Under the pieces are notes generated by a model that ran no database searches, had not been told where the DNA came from, and saw only the letters and a program-made list of their open reading frames with translations. Shown piece by piece: positions 1-6,450 of a DNA stretch of 8,162 bases (positions within the stretch are counted from its first letter, which is position 1; each line of letters starts with the position of its first letter). Source of the stretch: Cyanothece sp. UBA12306 (GTDB lineage: Bacteria; Cyanobacteriota; Cyanobacteriia; Cyanobacteriales; Microcystaceae); NCBI GenBank assembly GCA_003448685.1, contig DLXW01000349.1:1-8162 (forward strand), written 5' to 3'. Made by a program: the position numbers and the translations under genes.

Positions 1-212
1 GGTGCGGTAAGAGCGCACCAGCAGCATCGTGAGGTGCTGGCTCGGTAAACCCCGGTGGGAAGCAAGGTCGCAGGGACTAGGGTTGGTCTTTTCCCCGTCC
101 CGTTTTTGGAGAACCGCTTGAGACGTTTGGTAACAACCGTCCTAGATAGATAACTTCCCCCAGAGAGTTAATTCTCGATGGGAACAGAACCCGGCTTATG
201 TCCAACTCTGTC
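1..212 (+). ncRNA. rnpB: RNase P RNA (3' portion, 5' end outside window)
   Basis: Catalytic RNA of RNase P, which removes 5' leaders from pre-tRNAs. The family signatures are in sense orientation: the GGTGCGGTAAGAGCGCACC element at 1-19, an adjacent hairpin pairing CCAGCA (18-23) with TGCTGG (35-40), GGTAAACCCC just after it, the AAGCAAGGTCG element at about 61-71, and the near-universal AGAACCCGGCTTAT at 186-199, whose 3' half forms P4. The ending TGTCCAACTCT resembles what I recall of cyanobacterial RNase P RNAs. By comparison with E. coli M1 RNA (377 nt), roughly the first half of the molecule lies left of the window. The 3' end near 212 is estimated, not precise. The gene converges on the ketoacyl synthase gene, leaving about 36 bp between them. 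Confidence 0.95.
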
Positions 213-248
213 CTTTAAAATATTGAGACAACCAATTGAAAAATGCTA
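213..248. other. Short convergent intergenic gap without an obvious terminator
   Basis: AT-rich spacer between the estimated end of rnpB and the stop codon of the - strand ketoacyl synthase gene. I see no GC-rich stem followed by a T-run on either strand, although two transcription units converge here. The boundary with rnpB is approximate. Confidence 0.5.
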
Positions 249-1367
249 TTAAAAGCTCAGGGTGATCGCTGCGTTTTGTCCCCCGAAACCAAACCCTAAA
301 CATAAAATCTTTTTGATCTGAGCTTTATAGGATTCTATCAGGAAATTAAGCTCAAATTCCGGGTTTTTTAACCCAACACAAGGGGGTAATTCTTGGTAAC
401 GCAAGGCCATCAATGTGATCGCTACCGCGATTGCTCCAGAAGCCCCTAGAGTATGGCCAGTAGAACCTTTGGTAGAACTTACAGGGATATCAGAAGGGAA
501 CAAAGATTGAATTAAACTAGCCTCTCGATGATCGTTAAAAAGCGTACTGGTACCATGGGGTTGAATATAGTCAATATCCGTTGGTTCTAAGTTACTCCGT
601 TCTAAACATTTTTTAATTGCCCTTGAAGCCATTTGATTATCGATGGCAGGGGTACTGATATGATTAGCATCGCAGGTAAAGCCAAAATCGAGAATTTTCC
701 CGTAAATAAACGCGCCTCGACGGCAGGCTACTTTTGCTGATTCTAAAACTAAAACCGCCCCTCCTTCCCCTAAAACTAACCCTTCTCGATGTCTATCAAA
801 AGGATAACAACCAGTTTGAGCCAATACTCCCATTTTCTTAAATCCAGCTAGGGTTAAGGGAGTAATGGGAGATTCTACCGCACCGGCGATGACTTGTTGA
901 CACTTTCCTTGGCGAATAAGTTCTACTCCCTGAAAAATCGCCCATAATCCAGTGCCACAGGCGGCCATGGGGGACTGTACCATATAAGTGGTTTTGATCT
1001 GACGGGCAGCTATTATTGCTGCCTGATGGGGTAAAGTTTCTAACCAGTGGGATAATTCTAGCTCTTGATTTGATTGAGCCAATTTTTCCCAAATTCCTTG
1101 ACATCCGCGACTCGAACCAATAACCACCCCACAGTGGGATAATGGGACAGTCAGTTGGGCATCAATTAGGGCATCAGCAACAATAGATTGGGTAAGCTCA
1201 GTGAGATTAATCGGCTGATTTTTGATTAATCCTAGGGGGTAGGGATTTAATTCTCGAAATGGTTGATAGAGTTTAATTCCTGATTCGCCTTGGAGAATTT
1301 TTTCCCAAGTTTGGTGTAAATTTCCTAAACAAGAAATTAAACCTATACCAGTTACCACTATATCCAT
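249..1367 (-). CDS. Beta-ketoacyl-ACP synthase, FabF (KAS II) type
   Basis: Condensing enzyme of the thiolase fold that would join malonyl-ACP to an acyl-ACP during fatty-acid (or related acyl-chain) elongation in the cytosol. The catalytic set is complete: nucleophile Cys137 in MAACGTG, His271 in PHGTST, Lys300 and His305 in STKGSTGHTLGASG, and the C-terminal gating loop GFGFGG at 358-363. The N-terminus MDIVVTGIGLIS matches the FabF start. At 372 aa it is about 40 residues shorter than E. coli FabF. Cys137 corresponds to Cys163 there, so most of the shortening is before the nucleophile, in the region that shapes the dimer and acyl pocket. It starts at ATG only 7 bp after recR and has no clear Shine-Dalgarno of its own, so it is probably translated by coupling to recR. 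Whether it is the housekeeping FabF or a paralogue cannot be told from this window, so no symbol is given. Confidence 0.9.
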   Translation of the reverse strand: MDIVVTGIGLISCLGNLHQTWEKILQGESGIKLYQPFRELNPYPLGLIKNQPINLTELTQSIVADALIDAQLTVPLSHCGVVIGSSRGCQGIWEKLAQSNQELELSHWLETLPHQAAIIAARQIKTTYMVQSPMAACGTGLWAIFQGVELIRQGKCQQVIAGAVESPITPLTLAGFKKMGVLAQTGCYPFDRHREGLVLGEGGAVLVLESAKVACRRGAFIYGKILDFGFTCDANHISTPAIDNQMASRAIKKCLERSNLEPTDIDYIQPHGTSTLFNDHREASLIQSLFPSDIPVSSTKGSTGHTLGASGAIAVAITLMALRYQELPPCVGLKNPEFELNFLIESYKAQIKKILCLGFGFGGQNAAITLSF

Positions 1368-1374
1368 TCGTAGT

Positions 1375-1968
1375 TCATTCTAACTCTCTGCGTCCTTCTA
1401 AGGCCCTAGCTAAGGTAACCTCATCAGCATATTCTAAATCTCCTCCCATGGGTAGGCCAAAGGCAATACGGGTTACTTTAGTAAAGGGTTTCAATAGTTG
1501 ACCAATATAGAGGGTGGTAGTTTCTCCTTCTACAGTGGGACTAATGGCTAAAATGACTTCTTTGACTCCATCTTGGGTTACTCTTCTCACTAAGGGTTGA
1601 ATATATAATTGTTCGGGTCCAATACCATCCATGGGGGACATTACCCCTCCTAATACATGATATTTTCCCTGATATTCTCGGGTCTTTTCTAAAGCAATTA
1701 CATCACGAGAATCTGCTACCACACAAATTAATCTTTGATCCCGATTAGGATTACGACAAATTTCACAAATTGGATCTGCCGAAAAATGAAAACAACTGTT
1801 GCAAAGTCCGACCTTTTTTTTAGCTTCAATTAAGGCATTTGCTAAGGTTTGAATTTCGTTTTCTGGACGTTTAAGAATATGTATGGCGAGTCTCTGGGCA
1901 GTTTTAGGACCAACTCCAGGTAAACGTTGTAATTGCTCAATTAAACGGGCTAGGGGAGGAGTATAAAT
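1375..1968 (-). CDS. recR: Recombination mediator RecR, with apparent ATT start
   Basis: RecR acts with RecO (and RecF) to load RecA at single-strand gaps and breaks. The full reading frame is 197 aa, the usual family length. In order: N-terminal (M)[13 protein letters not shown], helix-hairpin-helix [11 protein letters not shown] (16-26), a C4 zinc finger with Cys56, Cys59, Cys68 and Cys71, a Toprim domain from about residue 83 including VADSRD and [15 protein letters not shown] (107-121), and the C-terminal [17 protein letters not shown] (from 171) and LEGRR. No ATG, GTG or TTG occurs in frame before the GTG at codon 83, and an in-frame TAA lies at 1974-1972. Only ACT and then ATT (1968-1966) precede the conserved YTPPLARL, so ATT is the likely initiator. 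A GAGAG at 1982-1978, 9 nt upstream, is a plausible ribosome binding site. Starting at codon 83 would remove the DNA-binding HhH and the zinc finger. The gene is followed after 7 bp by the ketoacyl synthase. Confidence 0.92.
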   Translation of the reverse strand: MYTPPLARLIEQLQRLPGVGPKTAQRLAIHILKRPENEIQTLANALIEAKKKVGLCNSCFHFSADPICEICRNPNRDQRLICVVADSRDVIALEKTREYQGKYHVLGGVMSPMDGIGPEQLYIQPLVRRVTQDGVKEVILAISPTVEGETTTLYIGQLLKPFTKVTRIAFGLPMGGDLEYADEVTLARALEGRRELE

Positions 1969-1977
1969 AGTTTAACA

Positions 1978-1982
1978 CTCTC
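1978..1982 (-). promoter_or_regulatory. Candidate recR ribosome binding site
   Basis: GAGAG read on the - strand, 9 nt before the proposed ATT start at 1968. It is a modest match to the Shine-Dalgarno consensus, but its spacing is normal for ATT and impossible for the GTG 240 nt further on. It therefore supports the long form of RecR. Confidence 0.4.
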
Positions 1983-2004
1983 TAACTTGATTATCATCAA
2001 ATAA

Positions 2005-2034
2005 ATTATAGGATGGTTAGTGGACAATAGGCAA
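2005..2034 (-). promoter_or_regulatory. Candidate promoter for recR and the ketoacyl synthase gene
   Basis: A perfect -10 TATAAT at 2010-2005 has TTGCCT at 2034-2029 as a -35-like box, with 18 bp between them. It lies in the gap between the TPR gene and recR. It would start RNA near 1998, giving a leader of about 30 nt before the ATT start. The -35 side overlaps a short near-duplication (TTGCCTA then TTGTCCA on the - strand). The call rests on consensus matches only. Confidence 0.45.
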
Positions 2035-2037
2035 TAG

Positions 2038-3126
2038 TTATTTTAGATTTAATTTAATAAAAGCTAAACCACTATAAAGTTGAAAAGCTGCATCCCAAGG
2101 GGTATCTTCCCAACGCAGTAGTTCAATATGGGATTTAATTGGTTTAAGTAATTCTTTGAACTCAATTGCTGACTCCCCAAAGGGGGTAAATTCTGACCAA
2201 ACTTTGAGCCTAGGGAACTGCTGATTAATAAATTCGATTAGATGACTCCAACTATCATGAACAGTTGCTCTCCCATCGGTTAGTTGTTGGGTTTCTGAAA
2301 AAGCCATTCCTTCTAAAAAATGATAATTTTGATCACAAAATCGAATAATACTTCTTTGTTTTGGTAAATGCAAATCATAGAATTTTGCATAGTCTAAGGT
2401 TTGGGTTTTTCTTTCTAACTTTCCTCGCAAACCAACATCAACACATTCCTCAAAAATAGGTACCATTCCTTCTACTATTTGAGGAACATCAGACCATTTA
2501 AAAGTTATAATATCTCGTTGTCCTTTTTCTGGTTGGTAAACTACTGTTACTTGGGAATTAATGGACTCAATATACAAAACATTTAATACTTTTAAAGAAA
2601 TAATATCCTCTACTAAAGCAGTAAAACAGGGAATATTTGCTTGATGAAATTGTTCAACATAAAAGTGCATTCTGCCAATGGGCCCAGTGCGATATAATCT
2701 CCAAGAACGACTGGGTAATTGTAACCGCGCACTATAGGGATCAATTTCCATAATTTGCCCAAATTTCTGGGCAGCTGTTTGCTTTAATTCCTGGGGAATA
2801 GCTTCTAAAATTAGCATTCCCATCCGCTGACTATTTTTATCCTCCATCGCACGGTTTAATGCTTCTTGACGTTGATCTTCTTCTCCTTGTTTGAGACGTT
2901 GAAGACCTTGACGTATTTGAGCAATAAGCTTAGGATTAGCGACGTTAGGTAATAATTGATGGTAACTTTGATTTGCCCCTTTTAAATCCCCTTCTGACTC
3001 TTGGAGACGAGCTTTATAAAACCTGATCCAGGGGTTATCAAGTTGTTCGGGAGCTAATTGTTGCAACAGTTGATGAGCTTTGGCATACTCTCGGTTATGG
3101 ATCGCATCGTTAATTTGCTCAAACAT
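2038..3126 (-). CDS. TPR-containing protein of unknown function
   Basis: A 362-aa soluble protein with no signal peptide or membrane segment visible. The N-terminus (about 1-60) reads as two TPR-like helix pairs, the clearest being WIRFYKARLQESEGDL with ANQSYHQLL (33-59), which suggests a protein-binding scaffold. Residues 70-95 form a charged helical linker rich in Q, E, R and K. The remainder (about 130-362) is a mixed, aromatic-rich globular region (for example SWRLYRTGP at 141-149 and YDLHLPKQR at 250-258) that I cannot assign to a named family. No enzyme motif is apparent. It starts at ATG, 6 bp after the rsmE stop; a TAGG overlapping that stop (3135-3132) lies 5 nt before the ATG, so it is probably co-transcribed and translationally coupled with rsmE. 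A link to ribosome or RNA modification is possible from position alone and is not shown by the sequence. Confidence 0.8.
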   Translation of the reverse strand: MFEQINDAIHNREYAKAHQLLQQLAPEQLDNPWIRFYKARLQESEGDLKGANQSYHQLLPNVANPKLIAQIRQGLQRLKQGEEDQRQEALNRAMEDKNSQRMGMLILEAIPQELKQTAAQKFGQIMEIDPYSARLQLPSRSWRLYRTGPIGRMHFYVEQFHQANIPCFTALVEDIISLKVLNVLYIESINSQVTVVYQPEKGQRDIITFKWSDVPQIVEGMVPIFEECVDVGLRGKLERKTQTLDYAKFYDLHLPKQRSIIRFCDQNYHFLEGMAFSETQQLTDGRATVHDSWSHLIEFINQQFPRLKVWSEFTPFGESAIEFKELLKPIKSHIELLRWEDTPWDAAFQLYSGLAFIKLNLK

Positions 3127-3132
3127 AGGAAC

Positions 3133-3855
3133 CTAAGTGATCGTCTCACTTTCAATAGTAGAAACCGCTAGGGATAGGGCAACAATGGGAGCAGTAATAG
3201 CTCTGAGAATACGACGACCAAGGGAGACAGGTTGAAATCCAAGGGCGATCGCCATTTCTATTTCTGCTTTTGTCCATCCTCCTTCACATCCGGTGGCAAT
3301 TATTACGGGATTTGGAGGAGCTTCAGACAAATAAGTCAGTAAATGATGGGCTGGTTTACGACTAACACAAATATATCTATTACTCGGCATTTTGTCGATA
3401 TTTTTTAAGCTTTGCTTGAGGGTAGTAGCTTCAAAGATAGTGGGAACTACTTGACGTTCTGACTGTTCTGCTGCTTCGGTGGCAATTTTACGCCATCTTT
3501 GGAGTTTATGGGTGCTAGGTTTGAGTAAAGTTCTTTGACTGATCACAGGAATTAAGGTTGTTACCCCTAATTCAGTACAACAACGGACTATCTCATCAAA
3601 GCCATTCCCTTTAGGGAGAGCGACTATTAAAGTAATAGAAATGGCTAATTCGGTCGATTCCTCTAAATTTTCTAAAATTTGCGCGGATTCGTCCTGTAAT
3701 TGTGCTATATAAGACTTGCCTTGTCCATCGAGAGCGACAAAGCGATCGCCGTTTTTCAAACGTAAAACCCGTTTTAAATAATGCTGTTGTTCGGGATTTA
3801 AAGTTAAGCTTTGCTCGAGATTTTCGATGGATTTAATAACTAATCTATACAGCAA
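3133..3855 (-). CDS. rsmE: 16S rRNA (uracil1498-N3)-methyltransferase RsmE
   Basis: Methylates N3 of U1498 in 16S rRNA of the 30S subunit using S-adenosylmethionine. The 240-aa frame has the family's plan: an N-terminal PUA-like RNA-binding part containing HYLKRVLRLKNGDRF (25-39), then a SPOUT methyltransferase domain with LPKGNGFDEIVRCCTELGV (80-98), RWRKIATEAAEQSERQVVP (120-138), ATGCEGGWT (187-195) and SLGRRILRAITA (211-222). The last two build the trefoil-knot SAM site. The motif usually reading GPEGG has Cys190 instead of Pro. The annotated start is TTG at 3855; no ATG is available. An in-frame ATT at 3864 would add three residues (243 aa) and sits 4 nt from an AAGGA, whereas TTG is 13 nt away, so the start is unsettled. 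HIP1 palindromes lie at 3245 and 3742 within the gene. The TPR gene follows after 6 bp. Confidence 0.92.
   Translation of the reverse strand: MLYRLVIKSIENLEQSLTLNPEQQHYLKRVLRLKNGDRFVALDGQGKSYIAQLQDESAQILENLEESTELAISITLIVALPKGNGFDEIVRCCTELGVTTLIPVISQRTLLKPSTHKLQRWRKIATEAAEQSERQVVPTIFEATTLKQSLKNIDKMPSNRYICVSRKPAHHLLTYLSEAPPNPVIIATGCEGGWTKAEIEMAIALGFQPVSLGRRILRAITAPIVALSLAVSTIESETIT
3245..3252. repeat. HIP1 palindrome GCGATCGC
   Basis: Exact octamer, inside rsmE and extended to GGCGATCGCC. HIP1 is the over-represented palindrome of many cyanobacterial genomes. Confidence 0.85.
3742..3749. repeat. HIP1 palindrome GCGATCGC
   Basis: Second exact copy within rsmE, in the N-terminal RNA-binding part of the coding sequence. 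Confidence 0.85.
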
Positions 3856-3868
3856 TTTAGTAATAGTT

Positions 3869-3873
3869 TCCTT
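3869..3873 (-). promoter_or_regulatory. Shine-Dalgarno sequence of rsmE
   Basis: AAGGA on the - strand. It is 4 nt before an in-frame ATT (3864-3862) and 13 nt before the in-frame TTG (3855-3853). Neither spacing is ideal, so it shows where initiation happens only to within a few codons. Confidence 0.5.
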
Positions 3874-3894
3874 AAGATTAAGATTGATAAAAAT

Positions 3895-3900
3895 ATTATA
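3895..3900 (-). promoter_or_regulatory. Candidate -10 element for rsmE and the TPR gene
   Basis: TATAAT on the - strand, about 20 nt upstream of the rsmE Shine-Dalgarno. The best -35-like hexamer at usable spacing is only TCTTGA (3922-3917, 16 bp away), a weak match. The -10 is convincing by sequence and position, but the region is AT-rich, so chance occurrence is possible. Confidence 0.35.
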
Positions 3901-3947
3901 ATAGGATTAAAATTAATCAAGATCAAGACATCGCTATAAACGCTCTA

Positions 3948-3977
3948 AATATTCTGCTATAAGTATTTGAGAATATT
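3948..3977. repeat. Perfect 8-bp inverted repeat between helicase gene and rsmE
   Basis: AATATTCT at 3948-3955 and AGAATATT at 3970-3977 are exact reverse complements separated by 14 nt. The repeat starts 29 bp beyond the helicase stop codon and lies upstream of the rsmE promoter region. It is AT-rich and has no following T-run, so it is a poor intrinsic terminator. It could be an mRNA 3'-end hairpin or a protein-binding site, or chance in AT-rich DNA. Confidence 0.4.
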
Positions 3978-4005
3978 GCATTATTGCGCCCCTAACTAAA
4001 GAAGA

Positions 4006-6450
4006 TCAAAATTGCTCTAATTGATTTAGTTGAGCTTGCAAAATTGGCAGCATGGGACAGGGAACTTTTGGTTGTAAATTAATATTTTTATCCCCAGTAA
4101 AGGTACTCCAACGAAAAGGACCTGAGTTAGCAGCAGACATCCATAGTAAGCGTTTAGCTCTCGTCATTGCCACATAAAGTAAGCGATATTCTTCTGCTTT
4201 TTTTAGTTGTCCTGCTTCTTTCCAAGCTGCTAAGGGTTCAGGTATTTTATCCACTATATCTTGATTAATACATTTACTATGAACTGCTGCCCGGATTTGT
4301 GCGCGGGCAACCTCTGCTAGGGTAAAATCTCCTAAAAATTTAGCCGCAGTGGGAACCCAAGGTTTACCTGGTAAAACATCTTCGTGGAGGAAAGGTATAA
4401 AGACGTAATCCCAATCTAACCCTTTGGCTTTGTGCATGGTTATAATGGTCAATTGATTTGCTTTTGTATAGCGTTCTTCGCTATCTTCTTCTACTCCTTC
4501 AAAACCTTCTACATTAACAATTTCTTTCAGGATAGCAATAGTATTTTTGAGAGAATTTTTCCCAGTAATTTGCTTGTCAATGCGATCAGAAAGTTTCTGA
4601 ACTGTTGCTAATTCTGCACCCGTATATTTAAGAGTCATTCCTAAAAATGGGATCAATTGATAGGAAGGTAATTCTAATTTAGCTTTAAGCAAATTACAAC
4701 AGTATCGACGCGCTTGTACTACTTGTTTTTTAGGTTCCTTAACTAAAGGAGTAGGATAAAGGAAGTTTTCGGGATAGGTTACTAAAGCATTGAGATCTTG
4801 GGCAGCAATTAAATCGCGTTTTTCTAAAATTTCTAAGGCTGATTTCAAATATTCTGGGGAATGGGGACGATCAATAAATTGCAATATTTTGAGTATTTCT
4901 TCGGGAATTTGGCAGAAACGATCTGCTTCACTTACTTCATAGACTTTAATACCATGTTCTTTGGGTAAATCAGCTAATTGTTCTACTAAAAATCTCCCTT
5001 GTCGGTTTTCTCTAACTAATATCGCTGCTCGATGTTCAGGGCTATTTTTTAATAGTTTTACGACGCGATCGCTGATTAATTCTACCGTTTGATAGATGTC
5101 TTCTGGGGCATAAATTTCTACCCCTTGCCCTACAGATTGAGGATTAGGTTGGGGGTCATTTTTTTCTACAAGTTTAATATTTTGTGGACGAAAAGGTCTA
5201 TTATTTTTAACTAAAAATTGCTCAATATTTTCAAACTCTATCCCATTGTTTCTCTTGTTTAATTGAATATTGTTTTGGTTATCGGGTGAACTTTGTTGAC
5301 TTAAATCACAGTCATAAAAACTACTTCTAATTTCCGATTTCTGATTTATAACTTCATCAATTTGCCATTGTTCATTAACCCAATTTAAAACAAAATTAGC
5401 TGCCTTAATAATAACTTCACTACTACGTCCAGCCTGATTCATAATGGCTAATTTATTCTGTAATTTACAGGTTTCACAAAACCAATTAAAGTAAACTGGA
5501 TCAGCAGGAGTAAAAGTAGAATTAATCGCTTGATTAGGATCACCTACTCGAATTAAATTAGGAGTATTATTAGATAGCCTAGAGTCTCCTGCTAACAAGG
5601 TAATTAGTCTTTCTTGTAAAGGACTAGAATCTTGTGCCTCATCTTCAAATACAGCAAAAACTTGTTGTTGCCAAATCTGACGAATTGCTGGATTTTCTAA
5701 GACTTTTAATGATGCTAAAATCATGTCATCGTAGTCAATAAAATCAAGCGATCGCATGACTTTTTCATACTGTTCATATAACCCAGATCCAATCAATAAT
5801 ATATTATAGTGATCTGTGGAATGTTGATTAAATTCTGCTACTTGTTGCGCAGAAAGTCCTGAACTTTTAGCCTCACGAACAATGATATGTGCCAGCTGGG
5901 GTAAAACTTCGGTACGTAACACAGATTGACGACGCAATCTTTCGGTTTCTTCCCCATCAAATTGTGAGCCTTCTAATAATAATTGATAAAGTTGAGGATT
6001 AGCAGTAATCCATTGTTCTACAGCAGTACGAATAATGGGATGACTTGGAGTAGGAATAACAATAGTAGCAGTTTCTAAATTAAGGTTAGATAACTGAGGA
6101 TGATGACTAGAAATATTAAGAGCTAAACCATGTAAAGTTTGTACTATAAAACCGGTTTGTGGTAATCGCAATTCTTGAAGACATTCTTTGATTTTTGCTT
6201 TGATTCCGGCGGCAGCAGAACGGGTATAAGTAACAATAACCAGTTGTTTTCTCGGATGTAGTTGATAACGGGAAATTACCATAGCTGCTGCGACAGCTAA
6301 ACTATGGGATTTACCTGACCCAGGAACCGCAGAAACTGCCATTTGTCCCCCTTCCCAGTCGGCTAATTTCTGTTGTCCAGGGCGTAAACTATTACGAAAT
6401 TGTTGCAATTTTTCAGTGAGATTAAAATCAGGAGAAATAGTCATTGTCAT
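4006..6450 (-). CDS. UvrD/Rep-type superfamily 1 ATP-dependent DNA helicase
   Basis: An 814-aa protein with the full set of SF1A helicase motifs in order, so it should unwind DNA using ATP. It shows a Q-motif-like LRPGQQKLA (22-30), Walker A AVPGSGKS (41-48), motif Ia IVTYTRSAAAGI (72-83), Ib QTLHGLA (104-110), Walker B/motif II FEDEAQD (268-274), motif III IRVGDPNQAI (300-309), motif IV-like GRSSEVI (341-347), motif V ITMHKAKGLDWDYVF (670-684) and motif VI YRLLYVAMTRAKRLL (755-769). It differs from textbook UvrD/PcrA in details: DEAQD rather than DEFQD or DEYQD, and INSTFTPADP after motif III in place of the usual IYGWRGA. It ends about 45 residues after motif VI, with no UvrD-like C-terminal Tudor region. 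Residues about 381-443 form a polar, N/Q-rich insert. The start is ATG 6450 (a second ATG is two codons on), with no clear Shine-Dalgarno. frmA ends 31 bp upstream, so the two may be co-transcribed. The exact repair or replication role is not evident. Confidence 0.92.
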   Translation of the reverse strand: MTMTISPDFNLTEKLQQFRNSLRPGQQKLADWEGGQMAVSAVPGSGKSHSLAVAAAMVISRYQLHPRKQLVIVTYTRSAAAGIKAKIKECLQELRLPQTGFIVQTLHGLALNISSHHPQLSNLNLETATIVIPTPSHPIIRTAVEQWITANPQLYQLLLEGSQFDGEETERLRRQSVLRTEVLPQLAHIIVREAKSSGLSAQQVAEFNQHSTDHYNILLIGSGLYEQYEKVMRSLDFIDYDDMILASLKVLENPAIRQIWQQQVFAVFEDEAQDSSPLQERLITLLAGDSRLSNNTPNLIRVGDPNQAINSTFTPADPVYFNWFCETCKLQNKLAIMNQAGRSSEVIIKAANFVLNWVNEQWQIDEVINQKSEIRSSFYDCDLSQQSSPDNQNNIQLNKRNNGIEFENIEQFLVKNNRPFRPQNIKLVEKNDPQPNPQSVGQGVEIYAPEDIYQTVELISDRVVKLLKNSPEHRAAILVRENRQGRFLVEQLADLPKEHGIKVYEVSEADRFCQIPEEILKILQFIDRPHSPEYLKSALEILEKRDLIAAQDLNALVTYPENFLYPTPLVKEPKKQVVQARRYCCNLLKAKLELPSYQLIPFLGMTLKYTGAELATVQKLSDRIDKQITGKNSLKNTIAILKEIVNVEGFEGVEEDSEERYTKANQLTIITMHKAKGLDWDYVFIPFLHEDVLPGKPWVPTAAKFLGDFTLAEVARAQIRAAVHSKCINQDIVDKIPEPLAAWKEAGQLKKAEEYRLLYVAMTRAKRLLWMSAANSGPFRWSTFTGDKNINLQPKVPCPMLPILQAQLNQLEQF
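5065..5072. repeat. HIP1 palindrome GCGATCGC
   Basis: Exact copy within the helicase gene, in the codons for about residues 460-463, between the polar insert and motif V. Confidence 0.85.
5748..5755. repeat. HIP1 palindrome GCGATCGC
   Basis: Exact copy within the helicase gene, upstream of the motif II codons. Confidence 0.85.

Noticed and set aside
838..1104. An 88-aa open frame on the - strand
   Set aside because: It lies wholly inside the ketoacyl synthase gene in another frame, its translation has no recognisable motif, and the overlapping frame carries the conserved catalytic residues.
1375..1722. A 115-aa protein starting at GTG as an independent Toprim-only gene
   Set aside because: The 82 codons upstream encode the conserved RecR HhH and zinc finger in the same frame, so this is only the C-terminal part of recR.
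1375..1968. recR as a pseudogene because it lacks a standard start codon
   Set aside because: The frame is intact over the whole family length, all motifs are preserved, and a promoter, a possible ribosome binding site and a usable ATT are present.
3948..3977. Intrinsic terminator for the helicase gene
   Set aside because: The stem is AT-rich with a 14-nt loop and no T-run follows on the - strand.
5122..5310. Intein or mobile insertion in the helicase gene
   Set aside because: The polar segment is only about 60 residues, has no intein motifs or flanking repeats, and keeps the reading frame.
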